Origin: an uncultured bacterium
GTDB lineage: Bacteria > Myxococcota_A > Polyangia > Polyangiales > Houyiibacteriaceae
Assembly: GCA_938024995.1 (NCBI GenBank)
Contig: CALJDU010000024.1
Coordinates: forward strand, 104,082-168,081
DNA: 64,000 bases
Direction of reading: 5' to 3'
Positions 1 through 9,107 of the stretch are shown one piece after another; within the stretch, counting starts at the first letter, position 1, and each line of letters begins with the position of its first letter. The notes under the pieces were generated by a model. The model saw only the letters and a program-made list of their open reading frames with translations, had not been told where the DNA came from and did no database searches. The translations under genes and the position numbers were made by a program.

Positions 1-139
1 GCGAACTCTTCGGCCACGCGCAACGAGTCGATCGCGAGCGGTGAACGGTCACGCCTATTGGGCGAACGCCCGGCGGTGCCGTCCACCGCCGACCTCGGGC
101 TAGGCTTCCACAACGAGCCGCGTCGACGCGGTTGTCATC

Positions 140-610
140 ATGAGCGTTGTTGTCCACCGCACCCAGTCTGATCATGCTTCGACGTTTGGGTTCGTCAACA
201 ACGTCCTCGTCGTGATCGGGCACACGGCGCCCGATGCAGAGTCGGCGCGAAACTATGCGCGAGCGACTCATGAACTCGGCCAACGCCACCCTGACGGCAT
301 TGGACTGGTCACCATCGTCAAGGAAGCCGCCACCCCGAACGCGGAGGCGCGACGTCTGCTCGTGAACAACTTCCGCGATCACGCCCGCTTTATCCACGGT
401 GTGATGTTCGTGGTGGAAGCGAGCGGCTTCGCGGCAGCGATCCAGCGAAGCGTCATGAACGCGTTCACGCTGGCTTCCGGGGTAAGCGGCAAAGTGCGGA
501 TCTTCAAAGAGGTGAGCGATGGTGTGCCTTCGCTGCTCCGGCGGATCGTGATGGATGTCGACGCAGAGGACTTGAGCCGCGCCATCTCGCGATTTCGCGA
601 CGCGGGCTAG
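140..610 (+). CDS. STAS/SpoIIAA-like small cytoplasmic protein
   Basis: A 156-residue soluble protein with no signal peptide or membrane segment. It alternates hydrophobic strands (NNVLVVIGHT, GIGLVTIVKE, HGVMFVVE) with amphipathic helices, the alpha/beta pattern of SpoIIAA/STAS-like folds. The layout (hydrophobic strand, helix, strand, central helix, VRIF strand, final helix) matches the protein at about 59.0-59.5 kb in this window, and more loosely the two at 38.2-39.3 kb, so I place all four in one loose family. No conserved anti-anti-sigma serine can be named. The stop codon lies 1 bp from the stop of the convergent lipoprotein gene. Role unknown; family placement is by eye and moderate. 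Confidence 0.7.
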   Translation: MSVVVHRTQSDHASTFGFVNNVLVVIGHTAPDAESARNYARATHELGQRHPDGIGLVTIVKEAATPNAEARRLLVNNFRDHARFIHGVMFVVEASGFAAAIQRSVMNAFTLASGVSGKVRIFKEVSDGVPSLLRRIVMDVDAEDLSRAISRFRDAG

Positions 611-611
611 T

Positions 612-1676
612 TCAGTCGCGCTCGCAGTACGCCGTGCGCATGCTTCTGCAGAGGTCATCGCAACACGCGAGATCGCACTCCTCGCAGGGCGTCCAAATGT
701 CATCAAAGTTCGCCTCTTCGATTCGAACACAGCGGAAGCCGTCTGGGCACGGACACGCGAGGTAGCCCCGCGCGGTGCAGGTTCCCCACGGGACGGTGTC
801 CTCGTCGATGTCACAGAGCGGCGCGGCGGACTCGGAGCCGGCGACGCTACACGCGACGTCCGCAGCACACTCACTCACGTCGCGCGTACGGCACGGCGCG
901 CCCGGGATGACGCGAGGGGCGAACACCGCCGCGACGGCGACGTCACTCACGCAACGCGCGGTGTCGCTCAAGACGAAGAGCGAACCGGCGAGCGGGACCC
1001 GGTCCGTGTCGTCGAGCGGGTTCGCTCCGTCACGAAACCGGGCGCTTCCGGCTTCGATGGTCGTGCCGCGGCCCTCGCATCCATCGCGGCCGATTCCGCA
1101 GCTCGGCTGCACGTCCCACGCACCGAACCGCCAGTTCAGATCAAACGGCCTCGCGTCTCGCTCATTGGCGTTGAAGTAGAACCACGGGATCGGTGGAGAG
1201 TCACAGCCGCCGCAACGGGACGGTCGATAGGTTTCGAAAGCGAACGCCTCGTCGGTGACAAAGACGGTCCCGGCGATCGGTGTGGGGGGCGCGGCCTCGA
1301 GGATGAGATCGAGAAGCTCGCGCTCACGCGCAGCGACGCGAACTTCACAATCGTCGAAGCGGAAGGTGGCCTGGTCACCTGAGGTCGAGACGCTCTCGAG
1401 AGTGTGACGCCCCGGCCGGCATCCCGTCGTGATCGACACGCGCGGACCAAGCGGCGGCGGGCACGACGGTGCGCTGTCGAGCTCGGCGTCCACCTCCGAA
1501 TCAGATGCGTCTTCACCAGCGCCCGAGTCATCACCGACATCCTGCGCGTCATCACGCGTCGAAGCGTCGAGCCCTTCCCGTGTTCTGGACTGGTAGCAGC
1601 CGAGAACCAAGATCGCGGAAAGGGCGGCGCCGAGAAAGTGGACGTGGCGGTTCGCGCGTTCACGAGAGGACTGCAC
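612..1676 (-). CDS. Cys-rich lipoprotein with acidic linker
   Basis: A 354-residue exported lipoprotein. The N-terminus is a basic stretch, a hydrophobic segment and the lipobox LVLGC (Cys27). An Asp/Ser/Glu-rich low-complexity linker of about 40 residues follows, then a globular part containing many cysteines. The last 90 residues have Cys pairs that look like disulphide knots (CPCPDGFRC, CEECDLACCDDLC). Acidic linkers after the lipid anchor are common in myxobacterial lipoproteins. It is convergent with the upstream STAS-like gene. No catalytic motif is visible; function unknown. The start chosen gives a complete lipoprotein signal. Confidence 0.75.
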   Translation of the reverse strand: MQSSRERANRHVHFLGAALSAILVLGCYQSRTREGLDASTRDDAQDVGDDSGAGEDASDSEVDAELDSAPSCPPPLGPRVSITTGCRPGRHTLESVSTSGDQATFRFDDCEVRVAARERELLDLILEAAPPTPIAGTVFVTDEAFAFETYRPSRCGGCDSPPIPWFYFNANERDARPFDLNWRFGAWDVQPSCGIGRDGCEGRGTTIEAGSARFRDGANPLDDTDRVPLAGSLFVLSDTARCVSDVAVAAVFAPRVIPGAPCRTRDVSECAADVACSVAGSESAAPLCDIDEDTVPWGTCTARGYLACPCPDGFRCVRIEEANFDDIWTPCEECDLACCDDLCRSMRTAYCERD

Positions 1677-1796
1677 GCGGTGAGACTACTCGACCCGCAA
1701 CGCCGGCGGCGATAACGAACGCTCGCCGCTCGTCGCCCCACTTCTCCATGCCGGACCTCGACCCCTCGAGCCGAGTATCGATGGTACAATGACCTC

Positions 1797-2609
1797 GTGA
1801 ACCTCAATCCAACGATCGCGGCGACCATCCTTTTGATCAGCTGCGGTGGTAGCGCTCCATCCGCCGACGCCGGTCCCGAGGAGGCGCGCATCCTCTCGGC
1901 GTTCCATGGCCTCGACGCGCTTCCGGCGGCCGCCATGTTCCTGTGCGCGGGCAGGGTCGAAGGCGCCGACGGGATGCCGGTCGTGTTCTCCGTACGCTTA
2001 GACGACGCGACGGTGTTGCCCGAAATGTTCGAAGTCGAAACCGCGTCCGGCGCAAAGGTGACGCCCTTGTGCGCGACGCTCGGTCCGGCGACCGAAGCGC
2101 TCGAACGACGGACCGTCTTGCTCGCCGGGGACTTCGGCACCGTCGGCGCACCGCCCGCCTCCGTCGAGGTGGTCGGGGCGCTTCGAAGCGAAGCCGGAAC
2201 GTCTCTTCGCGGCGTTCGAACCGACGATGTCACGCCGCTCTCGGACGGTCCCAGCCTCGTCCTCGCGGAACGCTACGACGCGAGCTCGCCAGGTCTCGTT
2301 GGCGAGTGTCCCGACGCGACAACTCAAGTCGTGCAGCTCACCTGGAGCGGAGGCGTGTCGGGACCGATGGGCGCAGCGCTCGGCGAGGCGCAGCGAAACG
2401 GGATCATGGTGACCCTCGCGGACGGAGATCGCGTGACCCCGATCGCGCTCGCCGACGACGATCCCGACAACCACGTCCACGTCTGCCTCACCGCGGCGTC
2501 TCCCGCGCAGGAAGTCGCTGTGCAGCCTGGGCTCTTCCATGACCCAGGGGATGACGCGAACCCCGCGACGAGTGTCGACGTCATCGACGTCATCGCGGGC
2601 GCTCCCTAA
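1797..2609 (+). CDS. lipoprotein of unknown function
   Basis: A 270-residue lipoprotein starting at GTG. The signal is short, with lipobox LLISC at residue 16, and the mature protein begins at Cys16-Gly-Gly. The mature part is rich in beta-strand-like segments, including FSVRLDDATVLPEMFEVET, an actin-like length of alternating strand and loop, and ends with DDANPATSVDVIDVIAG. It resembles a secreted beta-sandwich protein, but I do not recognise the family. It is divergent from the preceding lipoprotein gene with about 120 bp between starts, which leaves room for promoters both ways. No metal or catalytic motif is evident. Confidence 0.72.
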   Translation: MNLNPTIAATILLISCGGSAPSADAGPEEARILSAFHGLDALPAAAMFLCAGRVEGADGMPVVFSVRLDDATVLPEMFEVETASGAKVTPLCATLGPATEALERRTVLLAGDFGTVGAPPASVEVVGALRSEAGTSLRGVRTDDVTPLSDGPSLVLAERYDASSPGLVGECPDATTQVVQLTWSGGVSGPMGAALGEAQRNGIMVTLADGDRVTPIALADDDPDNHVHVCLTAASPAQEVAVQPGLFHDPGDDANPATSVDVIDVIAGAP

Positions 2610-2634
2610 GTCCGAGCATCTCTACGCGACCCGC

Positions 2635-3096
2635 TCAGTACGGCTCGGCCCTCGCGCGTATCTCCCCCATGACCTCGAGCGGATCGTCACCGTCCGCGGC
2701 TTGCAGGATCCCGAAGTACTCAAGGTGCACCGTCCCTCCGCGGATCATGACGACGTTCGCCTCGAGCTCGCCCCTGTACCTGCCATCGTCGGTCGCGAGC
2801 CTGGCATCTTCGCTTCGAGCGACCCCGCCAACTTCCGCGCAGTCGAGGACCAGATCGAAGCGCATGCTCAGGTCGTACTCCGATGTTCGGAACGAGAACC
2901 GAGTCTTCGAAGAGCGTTGAGTTCGAATCACGCGTCCGACGTCGGCCTCGACTTCGAAGCCATCACCAAACGCGAGCGAAGCGTACTCAAGCTCGTGCAT
3001 CTCCTCTTCGGGATCACAAGCCAGCGAGAACATAGACGTCACCGCGAGCACGGCGAGCGAGAGGGTCCCAGCAGTCTTTGTCTTGAGGTATGTCAC
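2635..3096 (-). CDS. small lipoprotein of unknown function
   Basis: A 153-residue lipoprotein. The N-terminus has Lys residues, a hydrophobic run and lipobox FSLAC (Cys27), followed by acidic residues. The mature domain looks like a short all-beta protein (RFSFRTSEYDLSMRFDLVLDC, VHLEYFGIL) with one Cys in the body. It is convergent with the GTG-initiated lipoprotein gene, with 25 bp between the stops. I do not recognise the family; the export signal and codon pattern support a real gene. Confidence 0.65.
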   Translation of the reverse strand: MTYLKTKTAGTLSLAVLAVTSMFSLACDPEEEMHELEYASLAFGDGFEVEADVGRVIRTQRSSKTRFSFRTSEYDLSMRFDLVLDCAEVGGVARSEDARLATDDGRYRGELEANVVMIRGGTVHLEYFGILQAADGDDPLEVMGEIRARAEPY

Positions 3097-3320
3097 CTAC
3101 TTCTGAACTGCACACAACGGGCCATGATTGAGCGTTCGATGCACCGAGTGTTTGCTGCGCACATGTGTCTCACCGTTAGCTTCCAGCACAGAAGGCAAGA
3201 AGGCGGGCGCAACTCCGCGAGTCACTTAGCGTCGTCATTCTGAAAGAAGAGTGATTCCCAACGGCTAGTGCACGAAGCGGCGCGAGTACGCTCGCTCGAG
3301 GAAGGCACTAACTTGAGACC

Positions 3321-3716
3321 ATGAAATATCTCGCCTTCCTTTCTATTCTCGCGCTCTTTTCCATTTCCTCGCTCGGCTGTGGCGGAGAGAGTCGGATCGA
3401 CCGCTATCAGCGGCTCTTCAACTCCGAGAGCGAGTGGGGCTGTGCTTGCGACCCGGCGCCCTGGGACAGTGAGTCGGAGTGCCTGGATCGGGAACGCCTC
3501 CAGTCCGGAGAGTATGAGTGCTTGGGCATGGCGTTTGACACCGCCAGCGATACCGACCTCGCCGCGCTTGACTGCGAGATGGACAAGTTTGAGGCGTTCG
3601 ACGAGTGCTTCGCCGGGCTCGCCTGCGATGACGACGAGGGCAAGGAAGCGTGCCACGCGGCAGAAGCCGCTCGTGATGTACGCTGCCCCGAAGTGAGCGA
3701 CGACTTCGGGTGCTGA
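3321..3716 (+). CDS. small Cys-rich lipoprotein
   Basis: A 131-residue lipoprotein with a textbook signal (MKYLAFL, hydrophobic run, SLGC lipobox at Cys20). The mature chain is acidic and carries about ten cysteines spread evenly (CACDP, ECL, YECLG, LDCEM, ECFAGLACDD, ACHAA, RCP, FGC). This suggests a compact disulphide-bonded helical domain in the periplasm or on the surface. Similar small Cys-rich lipoproteins are frequent in myxobacteria; no function is assigned. The next gene starts 25 bp downstream on the same strand. Confidence 0.7.
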   Translation: MKYLAFLSILALFSISSLGCGGESRIDRYQRLFNSESEWGCACDPAPWDSESECLDRERLQSGEYECLGMAFDTASDTDLAALDCEMDKFEAFDECFAGLACDDDEGKEACHAAEAARDVRCPEVSDDFGC

Positions 3717-3741
3717 CGATCAGGGAGAGGGACGCGAGGAG

Positions 3742-4566
3742 ATGGGGAGCGAAGCGCCAGTGAAGACCGGTACAATCTTCGCGATCCCGCTCTCGAAGCT
3801 GGTGATCGAAAACGGAGCGCCACGCTACGAGCCGCTTGGACGACACGGCGCTGGGGTCGTGCTGGCGCGCGACGAAACGTCTCACCTCTTCGTCGCGGCG
3901 CTCGACACCTTCGGCGCGACGCCAGCCGATCTCAAAGCATCTGCAGGCATTCTCACGAAGACCCCCATCGACATCCTTCCGAATCACCGAGGCATGGTGC
4001 TCGCGCGCGGCATCGCGATCCCCGACGAGTGGATCCGCCTGACCAAGCGATGGCGGCTCACACAACAAGAGCGTGAACTCGTGAAGCTCTATCTCCGATG
4101 GAAGAGCCCGCGCGCGAGCACACTCGACTCGCTGAACGCCTACGAGACGCTCGGGGGTTGCAGCGAGGGCTTCATCTCGATCATGCGAAGCCTCGACCGC
4201 GAGTGGCGCGTTCGATTCGACCGCGACGAGTTCGTCAAAGAGCACCACGCGCGCCAAGAGACAATCGCGCAGCGGGAGCGTGAGAAGGTGAAGCCGACCT
4301 GGCAAGAGGTAGCCGAGCAGACCGTCGCGTTCCCCGACTACACCGGCAGCCTGACCGCCGTCGTCGCGCTCGCGTTCGACCAGCTCCGCGAGACCGTGAA
4401 AGACAAGCGAACACCCGAAGCGGCGCGAGACGCGATCCGGCACTTCTTCACGGTCGCCTACCAGCAGCCTATGAGCGGAGAGTACCGAGATGAAATCGCG
4501 TACCTCGCCGCCCAAGTGGGTCAGGTCTGCGGGCTCGAAGAACGCGAGGTCTACCAACTCGTCTGA
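3742..4566 (+). CDS. uncharacterised soluble protein
   Basis: A 274-residue protein without signal peptide or membrane segments. It is mostly helical after residue 90 (LTQQERELVKLYLRWKS, HHARQETIAQREREKVKP). The first 60 residues look like a small beta domain (TIFAIPLSKLVIENGAPRYEPLG). Several motifs typical of no enzyme I know are present, and I do not recognise the family. Arg/Glu-rich helices could mediate protein or nucleic-acid contacts, but that is a guess. It lies 25 bp after the small lipoprotein gene and may share its transcript. Confidence 0.6.
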   Translation: MGSEAPVKTGTIFAIPLSKLVIENGAPRYEPLGRHGAGVVLARDETSHLFVAALDTFGATPADLKASAGILTKTPIDILPNHRGMVLARGIAIPDEWIRLTKRWRLTQQERELVKLYLRWKSPRASTLDSLNAYETLGGCSEGFISIMRSLDREWRVRFDRDEFVKEHHARQETIAQREREKVKPTWQEVAEQTVAFPDYTGSLTAVVALAFDQLRETVKDKRTPEAARDAIRHFFTVAYQQPMSGEYRDEIAYLAAQVGQVCGLEEREVYQLV

Positions 4567-4801
4567 CACGCCGGAAGAAGCGGCGGAGGGACGAGGAACG
4601 AGGTCCACAGCACGGAAGGGATCCACTTACTCGTCACGCACAGGAAACTCGTGAGCACGTCTTCGGCATTCCACACGCCAGCGAAACGACTGAAACGGGA
4701 TCTCTTGGTGATCGCAAGAAACCCCCCGTGTCTTTACACTCAGTTTATCGTTGCTGCGAAACGCGGGATACTCGCGGCCAACGGCCCGCTAAGATCTTGT
4801 T

Positions 4802-5011
4802 ATCAAAAAGCGTTTCGGCGACGACAAAAACACCACTCGCGGCGCTCGCGCGAGGTTCGCGGTAGAACGGAGCTCGCTGACGAACCTTTTCGACGAAGCC
4901 TTGAAGCGAAGCCCGGACACCAAGGACGACGCTCGCGCCGTTCTCATCGAGGTCGCGCTCGCCTCGACGTTTGGCGCAAATCTTCAAGAGTCCATCGAGT
5001 CGGCCGCCTAG
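4802..5011 (+). CDS. probable small gene lacking a canonical start
   Basis: This frame is open from 4793 to the TAG at 5009-5011 and reads like a real protein end: IKKRFGDDKNTT, then RARFAVERSSLTNLFDEALK, then RSPDTKDDARAVLIEVALAS, ending IESAA. Third codon positions are strongly G/C, as in neighbouring genes. There is no ATG, GTG or TTG between the upstream in-frame stop (4790-4792) and residue 30; the only candidate near the front is ATC at 4802, and a TTG occurs at 4898. Either a rare start codon, a frameshift or a 5' truncation is implied. It ends 9 bp before the VOC gene, so the two may be co-transcribed. Function unknown. Confidence 0.45.
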   Translation: MKKRFGDDKNTTRGARARFAVERSSLTNLFDEALKRSPDTKDDARAVLIEVALASTFGANLQESIESAA

Positions 5012-5020
5012 GGTGAGCGC

Positions 5021-5416
5021 ATGTTGACTCTTCGATACACGATTCTCTACGTCGAACACGTGCCCGACGCCCTCGACTTCTACGAGCGCGCCTTCGGTTT
5101 AGAGCGCGGGATGCTTCACGAGGGCGGAGACTATGGCGAGCTCGTCACGGGCCAGACCAAGCTCGCGTTCTCATCGTTGTCGCTGATGCGACAGCTCGGG
5201 AAGAACCCCGCTCCGGCCGACGCAGGCTCTCCCGCGTTTGAGATCGCGTTCGAGACGACTGAGGTCGAGAGTGCGTTCAAGCGCGCCTTGGACGCCGGCG
5301 CAGTGAGCGTGCAGAAGCCGCGTCAGGAACCATGGGGACAGACCACCTCCTACGTGGCTGACCCGAACGGATTCCTGGTTGAGATTTGCTCACCCGTTCA
5401 ACAGAGCGCGGGCTAG
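5021..5416 (+). CDS. VOC-superfamily (glyoxalase/bleomycin-resistance fold) protein
   Basis: A 131-residue single-module VOC protein. The N-terminus YTILYVEHVPDALDFYERAFGL is the hallmark first beta-alpha-beta unit, and the C-terminus TSYVADPNGFLVEIC carries the conserved DPxG and metal-ligand Glu position. VOC proteins bind a divalent metal and act as lyases, dioxygenases or antibiotic-binding proteins; the substrate cannot be told here. It is convergent with an AraC-family regulator (5 bp between stops). Length is typical for the family. Confidence 0.88.
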   Translation: MLTLRYTILYVEHVPDALDFYERAFGLERGMLHEGGDYGELVTGQTKLAFSSLSLMRQLGKNPAPADAGSPAFEIAFETTEVESAFKRALDAGAVSVQKPRQEPWGQTTSYVADPNGFLVEICSPVQQSAG

Positions 5417-5421
5417 CTCCG

Positions 5422-6048
5422 TCAGCCGAAACCAGGGCCGCGGATCACCTCAAGGTGAACGGGAGTGGCGCGGAGCCGCCCAGGAGTGAGCGCGAACCAC
5501 CTTCGAAACTCCCGAGTCATGTGAGCTTGATCCGAGAACCCATGTTCGACCGCGATGCCGCTGAGGGGGGCATCGGTCGAGAGCGCGCGCGCGGCCCGGC
5601 GGGCGCGTCCGAGTTGCATCCAGAAGCTTGGCGGGCGGCCGGTCATCGCCCTAATCGTCCTCTGCATCGTTCGTCGCGACACGCCAGCCACCCGACACGC
5701 TCGGTCCAGAGTGACGCTGTCGCTTAGCGCGGCCAGCACATCGTTCACGTCCTCGGAGAGCTCGCCGCAAGACGAAACGTCCGAGTCGTCGACGGCCGTG
5801 AGGGTAGAGAGGCGATGTACGCTCTCCCCGCAGATGCGGCTGCCCGGCATCATCCGCCATCCCTCGAGCAACGTTCCTTCGGGAACCACCACTTGGCGCG
5901 CGCGATCATCGAGCGTCGTCACAATCCACGAGACGGTTTGGCCCGGACGTTCGATTCGGATCACGTCCTGACACCCGTCAGGAAACACCAACGCGGTGCT
6001 TCGCGTTTCGGCGCGGTAGGTCCATCGGGCAAGGATTGGGTCCGACAC
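5422..6048 (-). CDS. AraC-family transcriptional regulator
   Basis: A 208-residue regulator. The first 100 residues form a small beta domain like the DUF6597/cupin-type sensor of AraC proteins (FPDGCQDVIRIERPG is typical). The C-terminal half is a double helix-turn-helix: LDRACRVAGVSRRTMQRTI for the first and LSGIAVEHGFSDQAHMTREFRRWFALTPGRLR for the second, the latter carrying the usual FSDQAHMTREFRR signature. It is expected to bind DNA in the cytoplasm. The neighbouring convergent VOC gene is a possible but unproven target. Confidence 0.88.
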   Translation of the reverse strand: MSDPILARWTYRAETRSTALVFPDGCQDVIRIERPGQTVSWIVTTLDDRARQVVVPEGTLLEGWRMMPGSRICGESVHRLSTLTAVDDSDVSSCGELSEDVNDVLAALSDSVTLDRACRVAGVSRRTMQRTIRAMTGRPPSFWMQLGRARRAARALSTDAPLSGIAVEHGFSDQAHMTREFRRWFALTPGRLRATPVHLEVIRGPGFG

Positions 6049-6188
6049 CGAACTCGTTTACCGAGCGCGCGCACACGCGGCAACCCGCGCTGACGTACGT
6101 CTGTCGCTGCCCGAGTGTTCGGACGGATCCCGCTCTGGACGTCTCCGAAAAGGCAGACGTCTGGGAGCGGGCTTCCCTCGGCGGCGAC

Positions 6189-8411
6189 TCAGTGAAGCAC
6201 GATGGGCGTGATCGGGTTCGCGACAGTGCAGCCCTCACACCTGGAGAGGTAACGCTGTTCGACCTCGGCGACGTTGCCTTCCATCCGCATCTGATCAAAG
6301 GGAAGCGCCTCATCTCGGAAGAGCAGAAGCGACTCACCCCCGCGTAAGAAGATGACCGAACCCCTCGCGTAGGTGTCGAGCGTTACGAGGTGCTCGCCGT
6401 CGCCTCCGTAGACCACATCGCAGCCCTTCCCCGCGATGCACGTGTCCAAGCGCGCTTCGCTGAAGCGTGCCGAGCGAGACACGCTAAGCGGGAGCGGTAG
6501 GTGTTGAAACGGTGTCGTCTCCGGGTTGATCTCGCTCCGCCCCCGAAACGGCCGCATCCGAACGTAGGTGTAGGGCCCGTCGTCGGGCAATCGAACGCGG
6601 ACCGCGCCACCGACCGCGTTCGCGATCGCGATGACGTTGTCGAAGCGCCGGAAGACGACCTCGGCCGCTCCTGAGGACCGAGCGGCGAAGTCGCCTCGAG
6701 GAGCCCCCGCGCGGAGGTCGAGGATCGTTCGAAGCCACGTGCTCTCGTCTCCGAGGACGTTCGCGAGAACGCTGGCCGAGCGATAGTTGTCCGGGCCGAC
6801 GTTGGTCCGATAGCGCTCGAGCTCAAGCTTAAGCGTGCTCTCCGGTTCCGCTGCGAAGAGGTAACGAACGAGCGCGCGTTCCAAGTTGTAGTGACTCGCG
6901 CGCTCCCCGATGTAGGCGTCGCGGTCGTCCGGGTCCGTAGGCACGCCCTCGAACGCGTTGGTGTCATTGTAGCTCAGGATCTGCGCGGTGAGGACCGCAG
7001 GGCGACCTCGGCTCTGGACGTAGGACGCGACTTCGATCGCGCGCCTCGCCGTATCGGTCGACGACGCGAAGCTCGGCCGTTGCCACTTCTCGAAGTACGC
7101 CCCGTGCGCGAAGATCGCGTTCAGGAACATCGCGTCGTCGTCGGCGGGAGTATCGTTGAGGTTGGCGTTCACCATGTTGAAGTTCGGCATGTACGCGCCG
7201 TCGTAGCCGCTGCTCTGGAGCTTGATGGAGAGCGACCGAGCGAAACGAAGCGCGTCGCTCGCGAACGCTTGCTGGGCAGCGGTCGCGGTGGCCGCGCGGT
7301 CGTAGGGAAGTCGACGAATGTGAGAACGCGTCGGTTCTCCGTGACTCAGGACGTAGGTCACCGTGGGCTCGTTCTCGCCCGGCCACGGCACAGCCCAGGT
7401 CGGCTCGGTTGGCTCGCAGTCGTATTCCGGAGACGGGTTGTCTGAGCAATCCTCCGCGTCCGCGCAGAGAACGGGCGCGCACGAACCGACTTCTTGTGAG
7501 CGGTGGTAGTTGCCGCCGATCTCGTCAGTCCACAGTCCGTCCGCTTCGAGGTCTTGCACTGTGGTGGCGATGGACTGCCCCATGACGGAGGCCGCGAATG
7601 GCCTTCCCCACCCCACGGCGACGCAGGCCGAGCCTTGCGTCATGACTTGGTTGTGGGCATACGGGCTGCCCGCGATCTGATCGGAGTAGGTGCGCCGGAT
7701 ACGACCATCGAAGGTCCAGAACGGTCCGGCCACGTCACGGTTGCGACGACGTTGGCAGTCTCCGACGAAGTATCGCCACTCCCTCGGTCCGTATGGCGTC
7801 ATCCAGGGTTGGGAGAGTGGCCGCGCGCTGTAGTTCACGCCCGGTGCGAGCGGTCCGTCGACCACGTACACGGGCGACTCGGTCTGCATCGCCCAAAACT
7901 CTGGGTTCACGCTCGTGCGCAGGTGATTGAAGAGCATGTTGTTGTCGCGGAAGCCGACCAGCGGCGCCTCGACGTCGTGGTTGCGAAGCGCGTCGTTGGT
8001 GTCGCAGAACTCCGGGCACGGTCCGGCTCCGGGGCAGCAACTCGCGGGCTCGTACACAAGCTTGCCGCCGAAAACCCCGGGATAAATTTCGAGGTTCGCG
8101 CGGAGGCGCTCGAAGCCCACGCCCCCGTGAGTTCGCCATTGCCCGAGCACCGCCGCGGGGACGCGGACCGCGTCGGCGACTTTACCAACCACGTCGAACT
8201 CGGTCTCCGTCAAAACCCGTTGGCAGTGTTCCTGACCCACACGTCCGGCTTCACAGTTGTGGTTCACCGCGAGGCGGATCGTCTTCGACGGATCATCACG
8301 CCTCGGTATGGCGCTGGCCGCGAGTTGCGAAGCGAGGACGTCCTCCTCCGGAGCGGCGCAAGCGACAAGCAATATGGACCCCAGCGATCCGACCAAAATT
8401 GTTTTAGGCAT
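6189..8411 (-). CDS. large secreted lipoprotein, possible glycosyl-hydrolase-like
   Basis: A lipoprotein of about 740 residues. I start it at the ATG at 8411, which gives MPKTILVGS, a hydrophobic run and lipobox LLVAC; the longer frame back to 8483 adds a non-signal stretch. The mature protein has Cys clusters (ASCCPGAGPCPEFC, CAPVLCADAEDC) in the first half. The middle resembles TIM-barrel glycosidase-like segments (SGYDGAYMPNFNMVNANLND, GRPAVLTAQILSYND, AHGAYFEKWQRPS), and a beta-rich C-terminus is like the accessory domain of such enzymes. The catalytic acids are not assignable, so the hydrolase idea is tentative. Confidence 0.72.
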   Translation of the reverse strand: MPKTILVGSLGSILLVACAAPEEDVLASQLAASAIPRRDDPSKTIRLAVNHNCEAGRVGQEHCQRVLTETEFDVVGKVADAVRVPAAVLGQWRTHGGVGFERLRANLEIYPGVFGGKLVYEPASCCPGAGPCPEFCDTNDALRNHDVEAPLVGFRDNNMLFNHLRTSVNPEFWAMQTESPVYVVDGPLAPGVNYSARPLSQPWMTPYGPREWRYFVGDCQRRRNRDVAGPFWTFDGRIRRTYSDQIAGSPYAHNQVMTQGSACVAVGWGRPFAASVMGQSIATTVQDLEADGLWTDEIGGNYHRSQEVGSCAPVLCADAEDCSDNPSPEYDCEPTEPTWAVPWPGENEPTVTYVLSHGEPTRSHIRRLPYDRAATATAAQQAFASDALRFARSLSIKLQSSGYDGAYMPNFNMVNANLNDTPADDDAMFLNAIFAHGAYFEKWQRPSFASSTDTARRAIEVASYVQSRGRPAVLTAQILSYNDTNAFEGVPTDPDDRDAYIGERASHYNLERALVRYLFAAEPESTLKLELERYRTNVGPDNYRSASVLANVLGDESTWLRTILDLRAGAPRGDFAARSSGAAEVVFRRFDNVIAIANAVGGAVRVRLPDDGPYTYVRMRPFRGRSEINPETTPFQHLPLPLSVSRSARFSEARLDTCIAGKGCDVVYGGDGEHLVTLDTYARGSVIFLRGGESLLLFRDEALPFDQMRMEGNVAEVEQRYLSRCEGCTVANPITPIVLH

Positions 8412-8671
8412 GTCCTCAACAAAACGACGCCATCCCGCGATGTCGCTCCCACGAACGAACGTTGTTCGACAAGAAGGCGTCACGCGGATGCGTCTATCGA
8501 TGGGGTGCGATGACCGCGTCTTGCATTCACCGCGCGACGCGTTCTTCCCGTGACGTCACGCGCCGCCAGCGTACGGGGTGACTCCGTCGGTCGCGTTTAC
8601 GTTTGTCAGTGCTCACTTGCTTCGGCGGTCGACCGTTTCGTCTATCTCCCGGTCGTGATAATCAGACGCGT

Positions 8672-9040
8672 ATGTCTGGATTTCGCATCTTGGGAATCGT
8701 GTTGGCGATCGTCGGCGTCATCGCGTCCATCTTCCCGAACTGGTTTGTCTTCCTCACCGGCGCGCCCACCGAGGACATCTTCGAGGCGACCGAGCGCCGC
8801 GTGCGGGGAGGCATGGTGCTGAGCGCGGGCTTGATCTTCATCGCCGTCACATCGCTTCGTCCTTGGTCGATCAGCATCCCGACCGCGATCTTCTATTTCA
8901 TGACGGGGGCGCTCGCCGCGCGTCTCCTCGGCATCATCATCGAGGGTGCGGTTCCCAAGCAGTGGATGCTGGTCGGCGTCGAGGCCGCCTTCATGACGGC
9001 GACCGCGTTCTGGCTCTGGTACAAGACACCCGCGGCCTGA
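8672..9040 (+). CDS. small four-helix membrane protein (DUF4345-like)
   Basis: From the ATG at 8672 (MSGFRILGIVL) the product is 122 residues with four predicted transmembrane segments: FRILGIVLAIVGVIASIFP, GGMVLSAGLIFIAVTSL, ISIPTAIFYFMTGALAARLLG, and MLVGVEAAFMTATAFWLWY. The arrangement, including an Arg-rich cytoplasmic loop before helix 2 and a Pro-Trp turn, is like DUF4345 membrane proteins, whose role is unknown. A longer in-frame start at 8603 adds a stretch without membrane or coding character. Single gene between divergent and parallel lipoprotein genes. Confidence 0.68.
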   Translation: MSGFRILGIVLAIVGVIASIFPNWFVFLTGAPTEDIFEATERRVRGGMVLSAGLIFIAVTSLRPWSISIPTAIFYFMTGALAARLLGIIIEGAVPKQWMLVGVEAAFMTATAFWLWYKTPAA

Positions 9041-9107
9041 CACCGTTCGGCCCAGCACCAAATTGCGGAAAAAGTCGGGTTAGCGGAGCCCATGCTACGT
9101 TATAAGT

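Noticed and set aside
1..139. A gene start running off the left edge on the minus strand (GTG at 15-17)
   Set aside because: Only five codons lie inside the window, too little to support a call.
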